Origin: Paragonimus westermani
Lineage: Eukaryota; Platyhelminthes; Trematoda; Plagiorchiida; Troglotrematidae
DNA length: 64,000 bases
Assembly: GCA_008508345.1 (NCBI GenBank)
Contig: QNGE01000848.1
Location: forward strand, 95,478 to 159,477
Direction of reading: 5' to 3'
Shown here: positions 35,975-47,469 of the stretch, one piece after another
How the letters are laid out: each line of letters opens with the position of its first letter
Position numbering within the stretch: the stretch's first letter is position 1
Notes under the pieces: generated by a model
Seen by the model: only the letters and a program-made list of their open reading frames with translations
What the model was told of the DNA's origin: nothing
Database searches by the model: none
Made by a program: the position numbers and the translations under genes

Positions 35975-36197
35975 CTGATTAGATAACGCGGTAAACCAAA
36001 AGAAAACAAGATATTTAGAGTTACATACAAATGAACGTAGTTAGACAGGAAGATTAATCACTTAGTGTGATGGTTAGACAAGGTGTGACATGTCATAGGA
36101 ACCTAGTTGGCAAACAATACTGAACAGCCAGTCTGAGGTTAAGAACACACAAATGGTCACAAGCAGTAAGTAAGTAAGAGTCCAAATATCGGTCTTG

Positions 36198-37715
36198 GTT
36201 TGACTATACACTGATTATTAGCTGTATTGGGAGCGAAACTCGCTCCCGGTGCTTCTGCTGAGTGGGGCGTTTGCGGCCAGTGTGATCAATTGATCAATTC
36301 ACATCAGCAAAATTCCCCTCTACTTACTGGTTTAAAATCTGTACTTACTGAAACGTTATAAGTAGTATAACCGAAGAGCGAAAGTGAGACGTTCGCCAGT
36401 ATGAGTTGCCGTAAAATTCCCGTTTCAAGGTGCATGGCACTTAATCCATTCAGTCATTTGTTTGCGCACGCTACAACCATAACGCACTAAACCTTCGGCG
36501 ATGCTTAATTTACCCTTTTACTTTCGAAACTGTCATTCAAAACCTTTGCTTCACGGACTAGTGTCGCAAAGTGTTTCCACACTAACTCTGTCCTTGTACA
36601 CGCTTAGGTGAGATGTTTCACAAACGTTGAAATGAGTAAACAACAGTTAATGTACAAGCTCATAGAACACAAATTTTCTGTGATCACCTATAGACCACAC
36701 TAGCGTATACATAATTATTCAACATTTCAGAACTTTGACCTTCCCAAAAAGTTGGTACTAGCCAGACATTCGTTTTTTTATGAGGCAGGTGGATCTTTTG
36801 AAGAGCAAATGGCCTGCTACAAAGTTTTCCCGTAACCGCTAGTTGTGTAGGGTTTAAAACAGATGAAAAATCCGACATGTACATACATGTATTCACGGCT
36901 TTTTCTATATAAAATTTATGCGCAGAGATTTCTGCGGACATAGTGGGGATGGAATTTCGATGAGTTGAGCATGAAGGTATCCAGGTAATCCAGGTGGTTA
37001 CCAAAAAGGTGCAGTAGCCAGGTTAATCGTAGAATTGTTTGAAAAACTAGCAGATTCTTTAGTTCAGTGGAGTAGCATCTTGTGTTTTATCATTTGTCAG
37101 GCGTGGTATTCAGGTCATGCCTGTTTGATCATTACTGTCCAACACAAGTTTTCACCGCATAACGCAATGAAAATGCAGTGAATGCTGTCGAATACACACT
37201 TCACCCACTCGCTCACCATTAACCCAGTAGAATGCCATTGTGCGACTTCCCTGCAGTGATGTATTGGTTCGTTTTCTGACTTCATACAAACAATTCAGCT
37301 CTTTTCTGAAAAAATCAGAATAGATTACTCAGCTTGGATCACAGCCACCGAGAAGGGGGGTAGTCATATGGCAACCATTAAAGTTAACGTTAACTGACCT
37401 TTTGACATTCACCATAGGATTCCGCCGATTCGATTTGTTGCTAAATCAGCGTTGACTGTTACGGAGACATTACAACCCAGTTATGTAACGTGACTGTATA
37501 TAGACAACAAACTTTTGTTCCATCCTCCTTGGCACATCTGAGCGATGTCAGTTTCGTTCTATCATTCATTGGGGTTATGCAGGTTTATCCTGCTGGACCG
37601 CTTAAAATGAAGATGACTACCTGCTGGCCAATTTAGGTTGCGAGGTGGAAAAATGAAAGCAGTTATCCCTAGGCCAACCGCTATGACTGCCTCCGTCTCC
37701 TTGGTGGCGATCTCT
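36198..37715. repeat. 1518-bp perfect repeat, copy 1
   Basis: This segment recurs at 37717-39234 with the same length and, as far as I can read, no differences. The two copies are separated by exactly one N at 37716. It lies in a DGK intron. Its first 80 bases contain a hairpin (GGGAGCGA, AAC, TCGCTCCC at about 36229-36247) followed by GGTGCTTC, which resembles the middle of the SINE at 50.5 kb. Confidence 0.97.
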
Positions 37716-37716
37716 N

Positions 37717-39234
37717 GTTTGACTATACACTGATTATTAGCTGTATTGGGAGCGAAACTCGCTCCCGGTGCTTCTGCTGAGTGGGGCGTTTGCGGCCAGT
37801 GTGATCAATTGATCAATTCACATCAGCAAAATTCCCCTCTACTTACTGGTTTAAAATCTGTACTTACTGAAACGTTATAAGTAGTATAACCGAAGAGCGA
37901 AAGTGAGACGTTCGCCAGTATGAGTTGCCGTAAAATTCCCGTTTCAAGGTGCATGGCACTTAATCCATTCAGTCATTTGTTTGCGCACGCTACAACCATA
38001 ACGCACTAAACCTTCGGCGATGCTTAATTTACCCTTTTACTTTCGAAACTGTCATTCAAAACCTTTGCTTCACGGACTAGTGTCGCAAAGTGTTTCCACA
38101 CTAACTCTGTCCTTGTACACGCTTAGGTGAGATGTTTCACAAACGTTGAAATGAGTAAACAACAGTTAATGTACAAGCTCATAGAACACAAATTTTCTGT
38201 GATCACCTATAGACCACACTAGCGTATACATAATTATTCAACATTTCAGAACTTTGACCTTCCCAAAAAGTTGGTACTAGCCAGACATTCGTTTTTTTAT
38301 GAGGCAGGTGGATCTTTTGAAGAGCAAATGGCCTGCTACAAAGTTTTCCCGTAACCGCTAGTTGTGTAGGGTTTAAAACAGATGAAAAATCCGACATGTA
38401 CATACATGTATTCACGGCTTTTTCTATATAAAATTTATGCGCAGAGATTTCTGCGGACATAGTGGGGATGGAATTTCGATGAGTTGAGCATGAAGGTATC
38501 CAGGTAATCCAGGTGGTTACCAAAAAGGTGCAGTAGCCAGGTTAATCGTAGAATTGTTTGAAAAACTAGCAGATTCTTTAGTTCAGTGGAGTAGCATCTT
38601 GTGTTTTATCATTTGTCAGGCGTGGTATTCAGGTCATGCCTGTTTGATCATTACTGTCCAACACAAGTTTTCACCGCATAACGCAATGAAAATGCAGTGA
38701 ATGCTGTCGAATACACACTTCACCCACTCGCTCACCATTAACCCAGTAGAATGCCATTGTGCGACTTCCCTGCAGTGATGTATTGGTTCGTTTTCTGACT
38801 TCATACAAACAATTCAGCTCTTTTCTGAAAAAATCAGAATAGATTACTCAGCTTGGATCACAGCCACCGAGAAGGGGGGTAGTCATATGGCAACCATTAA
38901 AGTTAACGTTAACTGACCTTTTGACATTCACCATAGGATTCCGCCGATTCGATTTGTTGCTAAATCAGCGTTGACTGTTACGGAGACATTACAACCCAGT
39001 TATGTAACGTGACTGTATATAGACAACAAACTTTTGTTCCATCCTCCTTGGCACATCTGAGCGATGTCAGTTTCGTTCTATCATTCATTGGGGTTATGCA
39101 GGTTTATCCTGCTGGACCGCTTAAAATGAAGATGACTACCTGCTGGCCAATTTAGGTTGCGAGGTGGAAAAATGAAAGCAGTTATCCCTAGGCCAACCGC
39201 TATGACTGCCTCCGTCTCCTTGGTGGCGATCTCT
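37717..39234. repeat. 1518-bp perfect repeat, copy 2 (likely assembly duplicate)
   Basis: Exact copy of 36198-37715. The repeat begins directly after the N and its first copy ends directly before it, which is what an unmerged overlap between two contig ends produces. Open frames at 36684-37004 and 38203-38523 are the same sequence counted twice. Confidence 0.95.
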
Positions 39235-39696
39235 TTGTCTTTTGGAGTCTGTGGGCAGGGACTAGGTGGGAAGGAAGTTGTTCAGATACGGCTGAATAGA
39301 AGTTGCCACTGTGTGGCTTGTCTGTCTGCGAAGTAAAGAATTTCAATTTAGCGGGGCAGTAAATGTTATGAAGTGCCACCTTACATCCATTGGTAGACCG
39401 GTTGCTTGTTTGTAACGTATAAGCTATTCGTGATTGACGCAGGAACTTTGTGAATTACGTTGGTGAGACCCCTTATGTCACCTTTAAATTAAAGTTGCCG
39501 ATCTTTACTTTTTCTGTCAATAAAACAGTTAGACAGCCACCAATTGGCTGACGAGCCATATGTGTAGCACACATCCTGCATTTAGTACAAAATAACGAGG
39601 TAATTATTTCAGTTTACTAAACCAGGTTCTCTTGCCTCGTAAATGGGTGTTTCAGAAAGAACCAATAATCGTTCATAAACATCGAGCACAACTCAC

Positions 39697-39885
39697 AATC
39701 CACAAAAAGCCAACTGTTGGAGAGACGAAACAGCGGCTTCTCTGAACGAGCGGCCCGTTTGTCCTCGTGCTGATCGGTTTCCGTGGCGGCAACTGGGTCG
39801 AATAAATCATTAAATGCTTCAACTGTGCGTCGCATTTTGCTCACAGTCGCTTCAAACGTGACCGAGATGGATCCATAGTAGGCAG
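39697..39885 (-). CDS. dgkz/dgki-like: DGK exon: region after accessory domain, ending in SWLFVD
   Basis: The 189-nt exon lies between acceptor CTATGGACAG and donor GTGAGT. Two leading bases complete an Ala codon with the preceding exon. It reads AYYGSISVTFEATVSKMRRT then VEAFNDLFD, a charged stretch, and PLFRLSNSWLFVD. The pattern follows the vertebrate segment with LETCRMYIDRLQE, then SPRWCFLDATSADRF. The WLFVD end continues into the next exon in phase. Confidence 0.85.
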
Positions 39886-41161
39886 CTGTCCATAGGTGAT
39901 CAGACAATTGTTAATGAATACTCGGTTAGAATAGAGAATGTGAGGATATGAATACTGCTCATATTCACTCTAAACTGTTAGGCTCATTGGAAATTTTCGA
40001 CCAGCTCACATGGGTGTTCATCACCAGTTTCCAGCTCTGAGTATTTCAGTGTTTATAAGTTGTTCACTCTTTTTTCCCAAAAACTATTCTAAGTTTAAGT
40101 AAGCTTGCTGACTACCGTTTTGTTTGTTTCACAATAGGGTCAAACTACCGTCCATAGATGGCGGATTTGGTACTTCTATTTGTGAGTAACACTTAATCTA
40201 TTTGAACTCTCGGGGCGAAATAAAATTGGCAGTGATCTGTGATCCGTATTAGATAACCTCGTTATAAGATCTCCAGTGATAATCTGAGGTTACGAAGTTC
40301 AGTATGTCGTTTGGGTAATACTTTACAAAACAATTAGCACGGAAACTTGAACATAAATGTTACTTGTCGATGAAAAATTGCTATACAATCCAGTTTATTA
40401 ATTGATTGGTGGTAACTATCCAGCTTTGAGATGTGAAATAAATCGATAACCGTTAGATGGGAATGTTTTGAGAATGTGAGCTGTCCATCACGATGATAGG
40501 GTAGAGCAAAGGCAACAGATAGAGTCTGGCAATCTCTTTTCGTTGGTTAAACAGAGAAGCCACCACTCAATGTTGGAAACACGAGATATTGTTTAACCCG
40601 TGATAAACCTGTCGGGTCGCGCATTGTCAGAAGCTGAAAGTGAACTGAACAAGGGGTTGAATTTCAACATTAGCTCTAGATCTCTAAGAACACTGGAAGC
40701 AATGCCAGCGGTGGACGGAGTCACCGCTGGACTACCAAATTGAGAAAATATTAGAACAGGAATCTAGGCGGCTCTAAGCAACCCAAATTTATTGGAAAAA
40801 TGGCACCGTTTTGTAGAAAAAGAACAGTGTTTACGATTGCTATTAAGCGACAAGCGTTCTCGCGTTTTGATTGGCCAGTTTGTTACTGTGCTGTTCTACA
40901 ACCTTGCGCCTAGCAACTTAGTTGTTTGAAACAGAGATTCATGCAACAGCAGCTGGTCACCGTTTATGTTTGGTTGACACTGCGTTGACTATAGTTCCGT
41001 TTGTAGCAGCTTGTATGCGAACACTGATAGGCTGAACATTCTCCATCATCCCGTCCACATCAACATCATATGATCTTCACCCACGACCACTGATCACCAC
41101 ACCACATATCCACTCTCTCAGAGTCTCAGAGACACACTGGATCTACACCTTATCTCTTGGC

Positions 41162-41830
41162 TTAAAGTTTCCAAGCCCGGTGATCATAATGTACTGTTTG
41201 TTGCAATCTGCCTCGTTGCAAGTTTTCCTGAACAGTTGACTCGTTTAATATATCATAGCGTAATAGTTCAAACGCCCCCGGTAATTTTGTCCGCGCCCTT
41301 CTTCTAAACATACGCTGTGTCGCATTGTATCCAATGATCGCATTCGGCATGTTTCTTCTTTCTAGAAGCATTAGATGTGGTTCTTCCCCTTACTCTTGAA
41401 CAACCTGTAGCACACTTTTGGCGGTCTTAACCGCCTCCTTCCCGTTTGACTAACTGAGATACAGGCTGTTTGTTCGATGTTAAAACTCCCATCTATCCTT
41501 AAACTCACTGAATACAGCACACACAAACAGAGAACCATTTTCAGAGAAAAACGTCTCCCGTGTAGCATAGCGAGCGACATGAGCACGGAGTGTGTTGATG
41601 ATTGCACCTCCGGTGGTACTGCTTAGCCAATCGATTTTAAAGTAGTCCGAGAAATAGTCCACCGTGACCAGGTACTGTTTCCCGCCGTGTATGAATAAAA
41701 TGGTCCCAACCAGTTGCCAGAGGCTTTCCAGAATTTTTATCAGCAGTATCGTTTTCTTCAATTGACTTGAATTGTGCCTTCTGCGAATTTCACACTTCGT
41801 TACGTGATCCTTTATCTTAAGATTGAGAGC
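41162..41830 (-). mobile_element. Ty3/Gypsy integrase relic
   Basis: Minus strand, read across frameshifts: CEIRRRHNSSQLKKTILLIK (end of the zinc-binding region), LWQLVGTILFIHGGKQYLVT then VDYFSDYFKIDWLSSTT (integrase core, first catalytic Asp region), FFSENGSLFVCAVFSEF (the SDNGPQFxSxEFxxF block, with the second catalytic Asp replaced by Glu), and LLERRNMPNAIIGYNATQRM then FRRRARTKLPGAFELL (the LAxYRxTPxxxxxxSPAQxLMGRRxRTxLP block). No reverse transcriptase was seen beside it. It sits in the 39.9-45.0 kb DGK intron, in the same orientation as the gene. Confidence 0.82.
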
Positions 41831-41849
41831 GAATAGGTAGATGATAGGC

Positions 41850-44200
41850 TGACTTTTCCAGACTACAGAATGTGCAGAAAAGCCGACGGTGAGCTGAGCA
41901 CAAGCGTGTAGGGAAAGGACACATTTTACTCAGGACCTTTGTCTTAGCTCAGAACACTCCATGTGTATCAGTAAAGAAGTTGCATCCAGTTTGGTTCATA
42001 GAACCTTGTTAGTGACCAGTTCCGGGGACGAGCAACAGAAGGAATACAAGATAGTCAGGCCATTAATGAAAGCTAACTGCTGCTGTGACAAGATATTGCG
42101 ACCAATTCAGGAGCCACTCTGGAGCAAGATCAACAAATCCAGGAAATGACAGCCGACCATCGCTTTTCCTTACAGAAATAATTCATCAGAGGACCTTACA
42201 CGGGTCCTCAACCAGTACAACAGCCGAGTGGCATTTAAGGCCACTTAAAAGACAAGTAATCCGTTCTGGCGCGGTAACACTGTGTCTATCGAATCAAATC
42301 TAATCATTGTCAAGCCTCATACATTAGACAGCCTGTCCAGATGCTTGAAGCATACACGAAAGGACATGTAGGGTGTATTAAGGGGTATCTTACTGACGCT
42401 CAGCAACCCTGGGAATTAGAACACAGACAGTTCTGAACCAACATCAAGTTGACCTGGATCATGTGACTGTGCTGAAAAGTGGTTTCCGTAACTACAACTA
42501 GAGTTTAATGGCAGAAACATTGCTGATTGTTAATACACCACAGATGGTGAGCCGATCCGACGGCTTGGTACTGCCGGTAGTCTGGTATGAATTGCTGTGC
42601 GGACAACAATGATACCACGTACGAATTGACTGCGGTATCCTCGTCACCCACACTATCCAAAACAGTCTGCAAACAGGCAGATCAAGAGCACACATGCACA
42701 CGCGCGCACACACAAGCACACAACAACTGTTTATTCGTATTCGCGCCTGGGGTCTTCATGCTGTGATCTCAGGGGAACTGTAACCCCATACATCCTATTG
42801 GTAGCCTCTCTACACACTGCATTTCAAATACATCAACGTAATCCATTCGGGGACTGCGTCATATAAAGCTTGTCCAGTGTAAATTTTCTGATTTGGATCT
42901 TTTGATGAAGGCTGTCTGATAGGGTCGGAACGTTGAGGAACCTATAACTCTTTTAGTTCTAACTCGGTGTGGCTTAAGCAAAGAATTACTTAATAAGGTT
43001 GTATCACATTATTCAAAAGAAATATAGAAAAGTGCCGCGTGTATTGTAACGAGTAGGCCACATAACTGTTGTATCCTGAATACAGATGAAATTAACAGTC
43101 AACCAGCATCATTGCATTGTAACAAGGAGTTCAGGTGTACGGTAAGAAGTGGAGGCAACACCGAGTAAATATGACTCTAGGGCAAGATCAGTGCAAGTTC
43201 CTTAATTCTCTTGTTGAACCTGTCAAGTTTGTAATCAAGTCGATTACCTCTCTAACATATCGTGTCTAATATGTAACGTGTGCCGAAATTATTCTCTGTT
43301 GACACACGTTTCAGAGGCTGGTGTGACCTGTATAAACAGCTATGTTTATTCGATCAAGGCCCGTCTGAAAGACCGCCCAACACAGCGCCCACATGGTTAG
43401 CGGTTCCAACTCTGTCAGCAACGTCAGTATCAGTGAAAGTCTGATGTTCTACTGTTCGTGGTTCAAGTCGTTTCAGTTTGAATACACCCCGTGAACTTCT
43501 GGATGTGAAGAGTTGACTCCGGACCAGAAAAACCCGTAGCAGTCGATCAGTGTACAGAAATTGTCCGATAACCACCATTAAACTGACTGCTTTCCGTTCA
43601 CAGGATCCACGCTGTTTATTCGTCAGTATGCTCACCCTAAATGTAACGGACAGCGTGTCATTTAAGTGTTTTGAGGAGGGACTCTCAAGTCTGGATGGGC
43701 TTCCAAATGGATATTACTTCGGCTCTCTCTTTTGTATACAATTTGTTTATTTTAAACAACGTATTAGTATTTAGCAAACCGAAGTAAAATTACTTAAGAT
43801 GTGGTCTGCAACAACCTTCCGACCGATCTGTTCGGGTACTATACACGGACTATGATCAGTTAGCATACATCAACCTAAATGAACGTAAAACAGGACTGAG
43901 TGATCGGTTGCAACGGGAATAGCACACAGCACCCGTCAAGTCCGAATGGACAGTCATGAGTTAAAAACAAACGAATGAAATTGAGATTTTAAACTGGTCA
44001 ATGCAGACAATACCGGTCTGAGAGTAGGGCATGCGGAAATAAACGGAAGCTAATATGTAGCCTAAGGATAAACTTAAAACAAGAGCATAAAACAAGCTAA
44101 TGTGAACGGTACAACCAACACATTCGACTAGTAATAACAACCAATAAACGAATAATATAAATTCATGGCTACAAATCCTTAACACCATAATAGTGATAGG
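41850..44200. other. DGK intron, nothing recognised
   Basis: A CA-rich stretch lies around 42690-42722. Open frames near 43354-43774 on both strands have no recognisable motif. Confidence 0.45.
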
Positions 44201-44214
44201 TTAATTGCCATTTG

Positions 44215-44850
44215 CTTCTGTACAAAAGCTGAGGGTTTGCAACGGCGTATGGCAACAGCCTGGGCAAAAAATTAAAGTCTGTTCATTGATTGGGATATGT
44301 ACCACAGGAAAAACCTTCTTCAGTTGAATTACATGTCTCGTTTCTTCCAGATGTCGTGTGGTAGAAGATTGTACAGCGCAGGTGTTTGTTGTTCGCCAGC
44401 CGTTTGAGAACGTTTCCCGAGATACATGTCTCAAGCATTCGCACATTTTGGGCGGTGTACAATTACAATTGAATTATTAAATAAAGTTAGTTTTGGCGAA
44501 TGAGTTTCCTTGATGTGCACGGTACCCGTGTCATTTGACTGATCAGTCTTAATTCTGCCGCGTCGTAAGCAGCTCTCAGGGTACACTTTAGTCTACATTG
44601 AAAGAAGGTGGTTATATCCCCACCCTTGTATGACAGTGTTCTATATACGGGTTTTCGGGACACTGTTTTTGATAATGACAGTTTTGACCATTCTCTAGCG
44701 TACTTCGAGATAAAGCGGGTGAGGTACCCATTATACATCAGCGTTTGTTGGATAAAAGCCGAGTCATCGCCGATCGTCGCCGGTGAGCAAATTCTACAAA
44801 TCGTGCTAAAGTGGAGTCGAACGAGATATTGATACAACATTTTTGACATG
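44215..44850 (-). mobile_element. Penelope-like element relic (RT end plus GIY-YIG end)
   Basis: The minus strand 44850-44490 reads the end of a PLE reverse transcriptase: ICSPATIGDDSAFIQQTLMY then NGYLTRFISKYAREWSKLSL, RKPVYRTLSYKGGDIT and AAYDAAELRLISQMTRVP. In better copies this corresponds to KICSPxTxxxELxFIxQxLxxNGYPxRFI and RKPVFxRLPYKGDDIT. About 44395-44290 continues with TTRHLEETRHVIQLKKVFPV, the SAIARHLxETGHxVDxxxAFxV end of the GIY-YIG domain. Frameshifts lie between. It is in the same orientation as the DGK gene, in the intron beside the 44.97-kb exon. Confidence 0.8.
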
Positions 44851-44973
44851 AGAATAATGTCCCGTCCAAGTTGGCTCCCTACGCACTCTTCTCGTGATGA
44901 ACCCATCAGATTAGTGTAATCGGACAAGCAGAAAATATTATGAGCTGGAATACACGCACACTGTAGAACTTAC

Positions 44974-45089
44974 CAAGATGACGCAGAACTAACGCGTCTT
45001 CTGCAATCGCTTCGTAGTCTCGCAGTGAAATGACAAAAATATGTAACCATGCATATCCACATGTGCCACGTTTTTCCAGAAAATCTTTG
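44974..45089 (-). CDS. dgkz/dgki-like: DGK exon: end of accessory domain, ISLxDYE block
   Basis: The 116-nt exon has an acceptor AACAATAG and a strong GTAAGT donor. Its first base completes the codon left by the 51.4-kb exon (CG+C = Arg). It reads KDFLEKRGTCGYAWLHIFV then ISLRDYEAIAEDALVLRHL, matching the RLRIRVNKISLQDYEGF segment of vertebrate DGK zeta/iota. A PLE relic ends about 120 bp beyond its donor, inside the next intron. Confidence 0.88.
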
Positions 45090-47460
45090 CTATTGTTTCT
45101 ACGGTAAGCAACACAGAAATGAGAATAATGTAGGCAAGATGCCATAAATTTAACAGAAATTACACCAATGATACCCAATGCTCACCGGAAAACAAACATT
45201 TTCACCATCAGATTACATGTGTTCGTTAGAAAAAAATAAGCTTGTTGTTTAAGATAATATGAAGTATGTACACCGGAAATGATGACAAAAATCAAATTTT
45301 TTTTGTCTGCATACTTCCGGTTGCAAATGAAGAAGATTGACAGTGGACGCTAATGCGTCTGGATTTGGGTGATTTGTCGATAGACGAACTGGTTACAGTA
45401 GAAATCGCGTGAGTTGAGTTGGAACCAGGAGAGCTATATCACAACACGATATGCTAACTGTTTCGGACAGGTGTTTGTTTGATCTGTTCGGTATCACATA
45501 AGTCTCCTCTTTAGACTATGTTAACGAAAATCAAGCAATGAAACAGGTCAACTTATAATCAATCAGTATCTTTGGCTGACGTGTCCACTGCAGTGATGTA
45601 AACGGAGCTCGACTCAAGCTGGTCAATTCCTGAGATCAGCTAGTAGGTACATTTCCAACCCTCTATATTAACCAGTTCCAGATTAGCCCTTTCTCGGCAA
45701 GCACTTCTGGAAAATCACCGTTCTGAAGAAAAGTAGTCAAAGATGATCACCTTCTAGATTTCTACTAAATTACATTCAGTCGATAAACACAGTGGCGTAG
45801 AATTGAACGAGTGGAGGAGTATTACGAGACTGTGGTTTATAAAAATGATATGGGTCAACGGCCAGCCAAACTCACTCTTTGCAAAAGCGACCTAACCAAC
45901 CGTGGTGGTCCTTGCCTCTATGACAACGGTTTGCAGACCGCAACACTCTGTGGTTGCAAATCTACCAGGCGTGATGGTATTGTTTCACATCGTCCAGCCA
46001 GTTGCTTCACCTATTTCCACCATAAAAGTGCTTGTAGGCTGAAATACAATGAACTGGTAATCGTATCCCTTGATCTCGGTCTTCCATTTTCACTACGTCG
46101 AAGGTAGCACTAGGTTAGAGCTAGTTCACCATTTGTTGTTCGATTATTACATCACCTCATGCCTTACACAGTGGGTTACCAAACAAAAGAGTTATTTCAT
46201 CAGTCTTTTGCAGGAACGTAGATTATCTGTCCTGTACCCATTCGGCCACAGATTGTCTAAAAGCTCACTCCTGTCCACGCAGTTTTGTTAGAATCATTGC
46301 CCTTACTTCTTCATTCCTGGAAAGCAATTCTCACCGTTTTCAAATAGACTACTTCTCAAAAGATGTGACGATCAGGTTGTGTTCAGATTGTGAACACGAT
46401 CTAAGTTTTTTTCTTCAGAGGAAAGCAAGGTTAGCTATTCATCTACCAAACGCTTTCTAACCAGGTAGCTCAGGAAATCAGCTACCACACCAAAATGTTA
46501 CAAACACGGATTATGACCCGGAGAGTCTATTTTGTGAGAGTTCTTGTTTGTTTTGGAAACTGGCTCCCAGTTCTTTTCTCTTCCAAGAAACCAGCCAGGA
46601 TACGAAAAAGAAACATTCAACTGTCACGTGGGTTTACAAGTGACACCTGTCGATGCGTGCACAAGTCTTCATACTGAGCTATCCTTCACACAGTTGGTTT
46701 AGCTTGCAGGCGTACAAGCAGTGTGCGAAGTAACGTTGTCAACGGATTTTCTTTTCGTTCATAGTCACAACAGCCTGTTTAAAACTTTCAGATTTCGTAG
46801 AGGTCAGTTGGAATACTTAGACAGTGAAAAATAATTAAAAGTACCTGGCTAAAGATGAGACAGTAATCTCTCAAGAACGGAGAAAGCTGAAACCATTCAA
46901 ATTGATCTTTGTCTGGGAGTTGGGGTTATCACCGCAACTGTAATCTTGTTCTCGACCAAATGATTCAGTGGGCTGGGTGACAGCTTGCCGCGACATTGAC
47001 GGAATGATCACTTGTAACAGGTCCTCAATTCTTTGCTGTAGAGAATTAGACTAATCGAGAAGTTAAGTGATAATTTTGAGTAAACTGTGCTGACACACCC
47101 TATAGCGTTTCTAATCAGCTATTCGCATATTAACGAGGTCAGCAACCCAGCAAACGCTAACTATTTATTTCTTCAACGTATTCGTCGCTGTCTGCGGTAG
47201 AACCACCATTTAATCAGCTACTGATATTGTCTTACCGTTGTTGGTTTTTGCCAAATACTACCCAAATAACGCGTTGGTGGTTTTGCATCCAGATAAATGG
47301 TCAGGATCAATTTTACCTTACAAATCGAGTTGTACAGAAAAAATGCTGCTTATTTTGAATGATAGTTCCAAATGCGTGTTTGATGATACCCTCTGATACT
47401 TCCATTGAGTTCGGACAAAGAATATCAAATAAATTAAAATTTTGCAACCAATGAACTGAA
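45090..47460. other. DGK intron, nothing recognised
   Basis: Open frames at 45811-46291 on the plus strand have no recognised motif. Confidence 0.45.
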
Positions 47461-47469
47461 TCAATTTGA

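Noticed and set aside
36684..38523. Two identical 106-residue minus-strand frames
   Set aside because: Same sequence counted twice by the artefactual duplication; no recognised motif, and it lies in a DGK intron.
42900..42945. TGATGAAGGCTGTCTGATAG...GAACGTTGAGG resembles PLE terminal-repeat text seen in other animals
   Set aside because: It lacks the GAAAC core and no neighbouring PLE sequence was seen.
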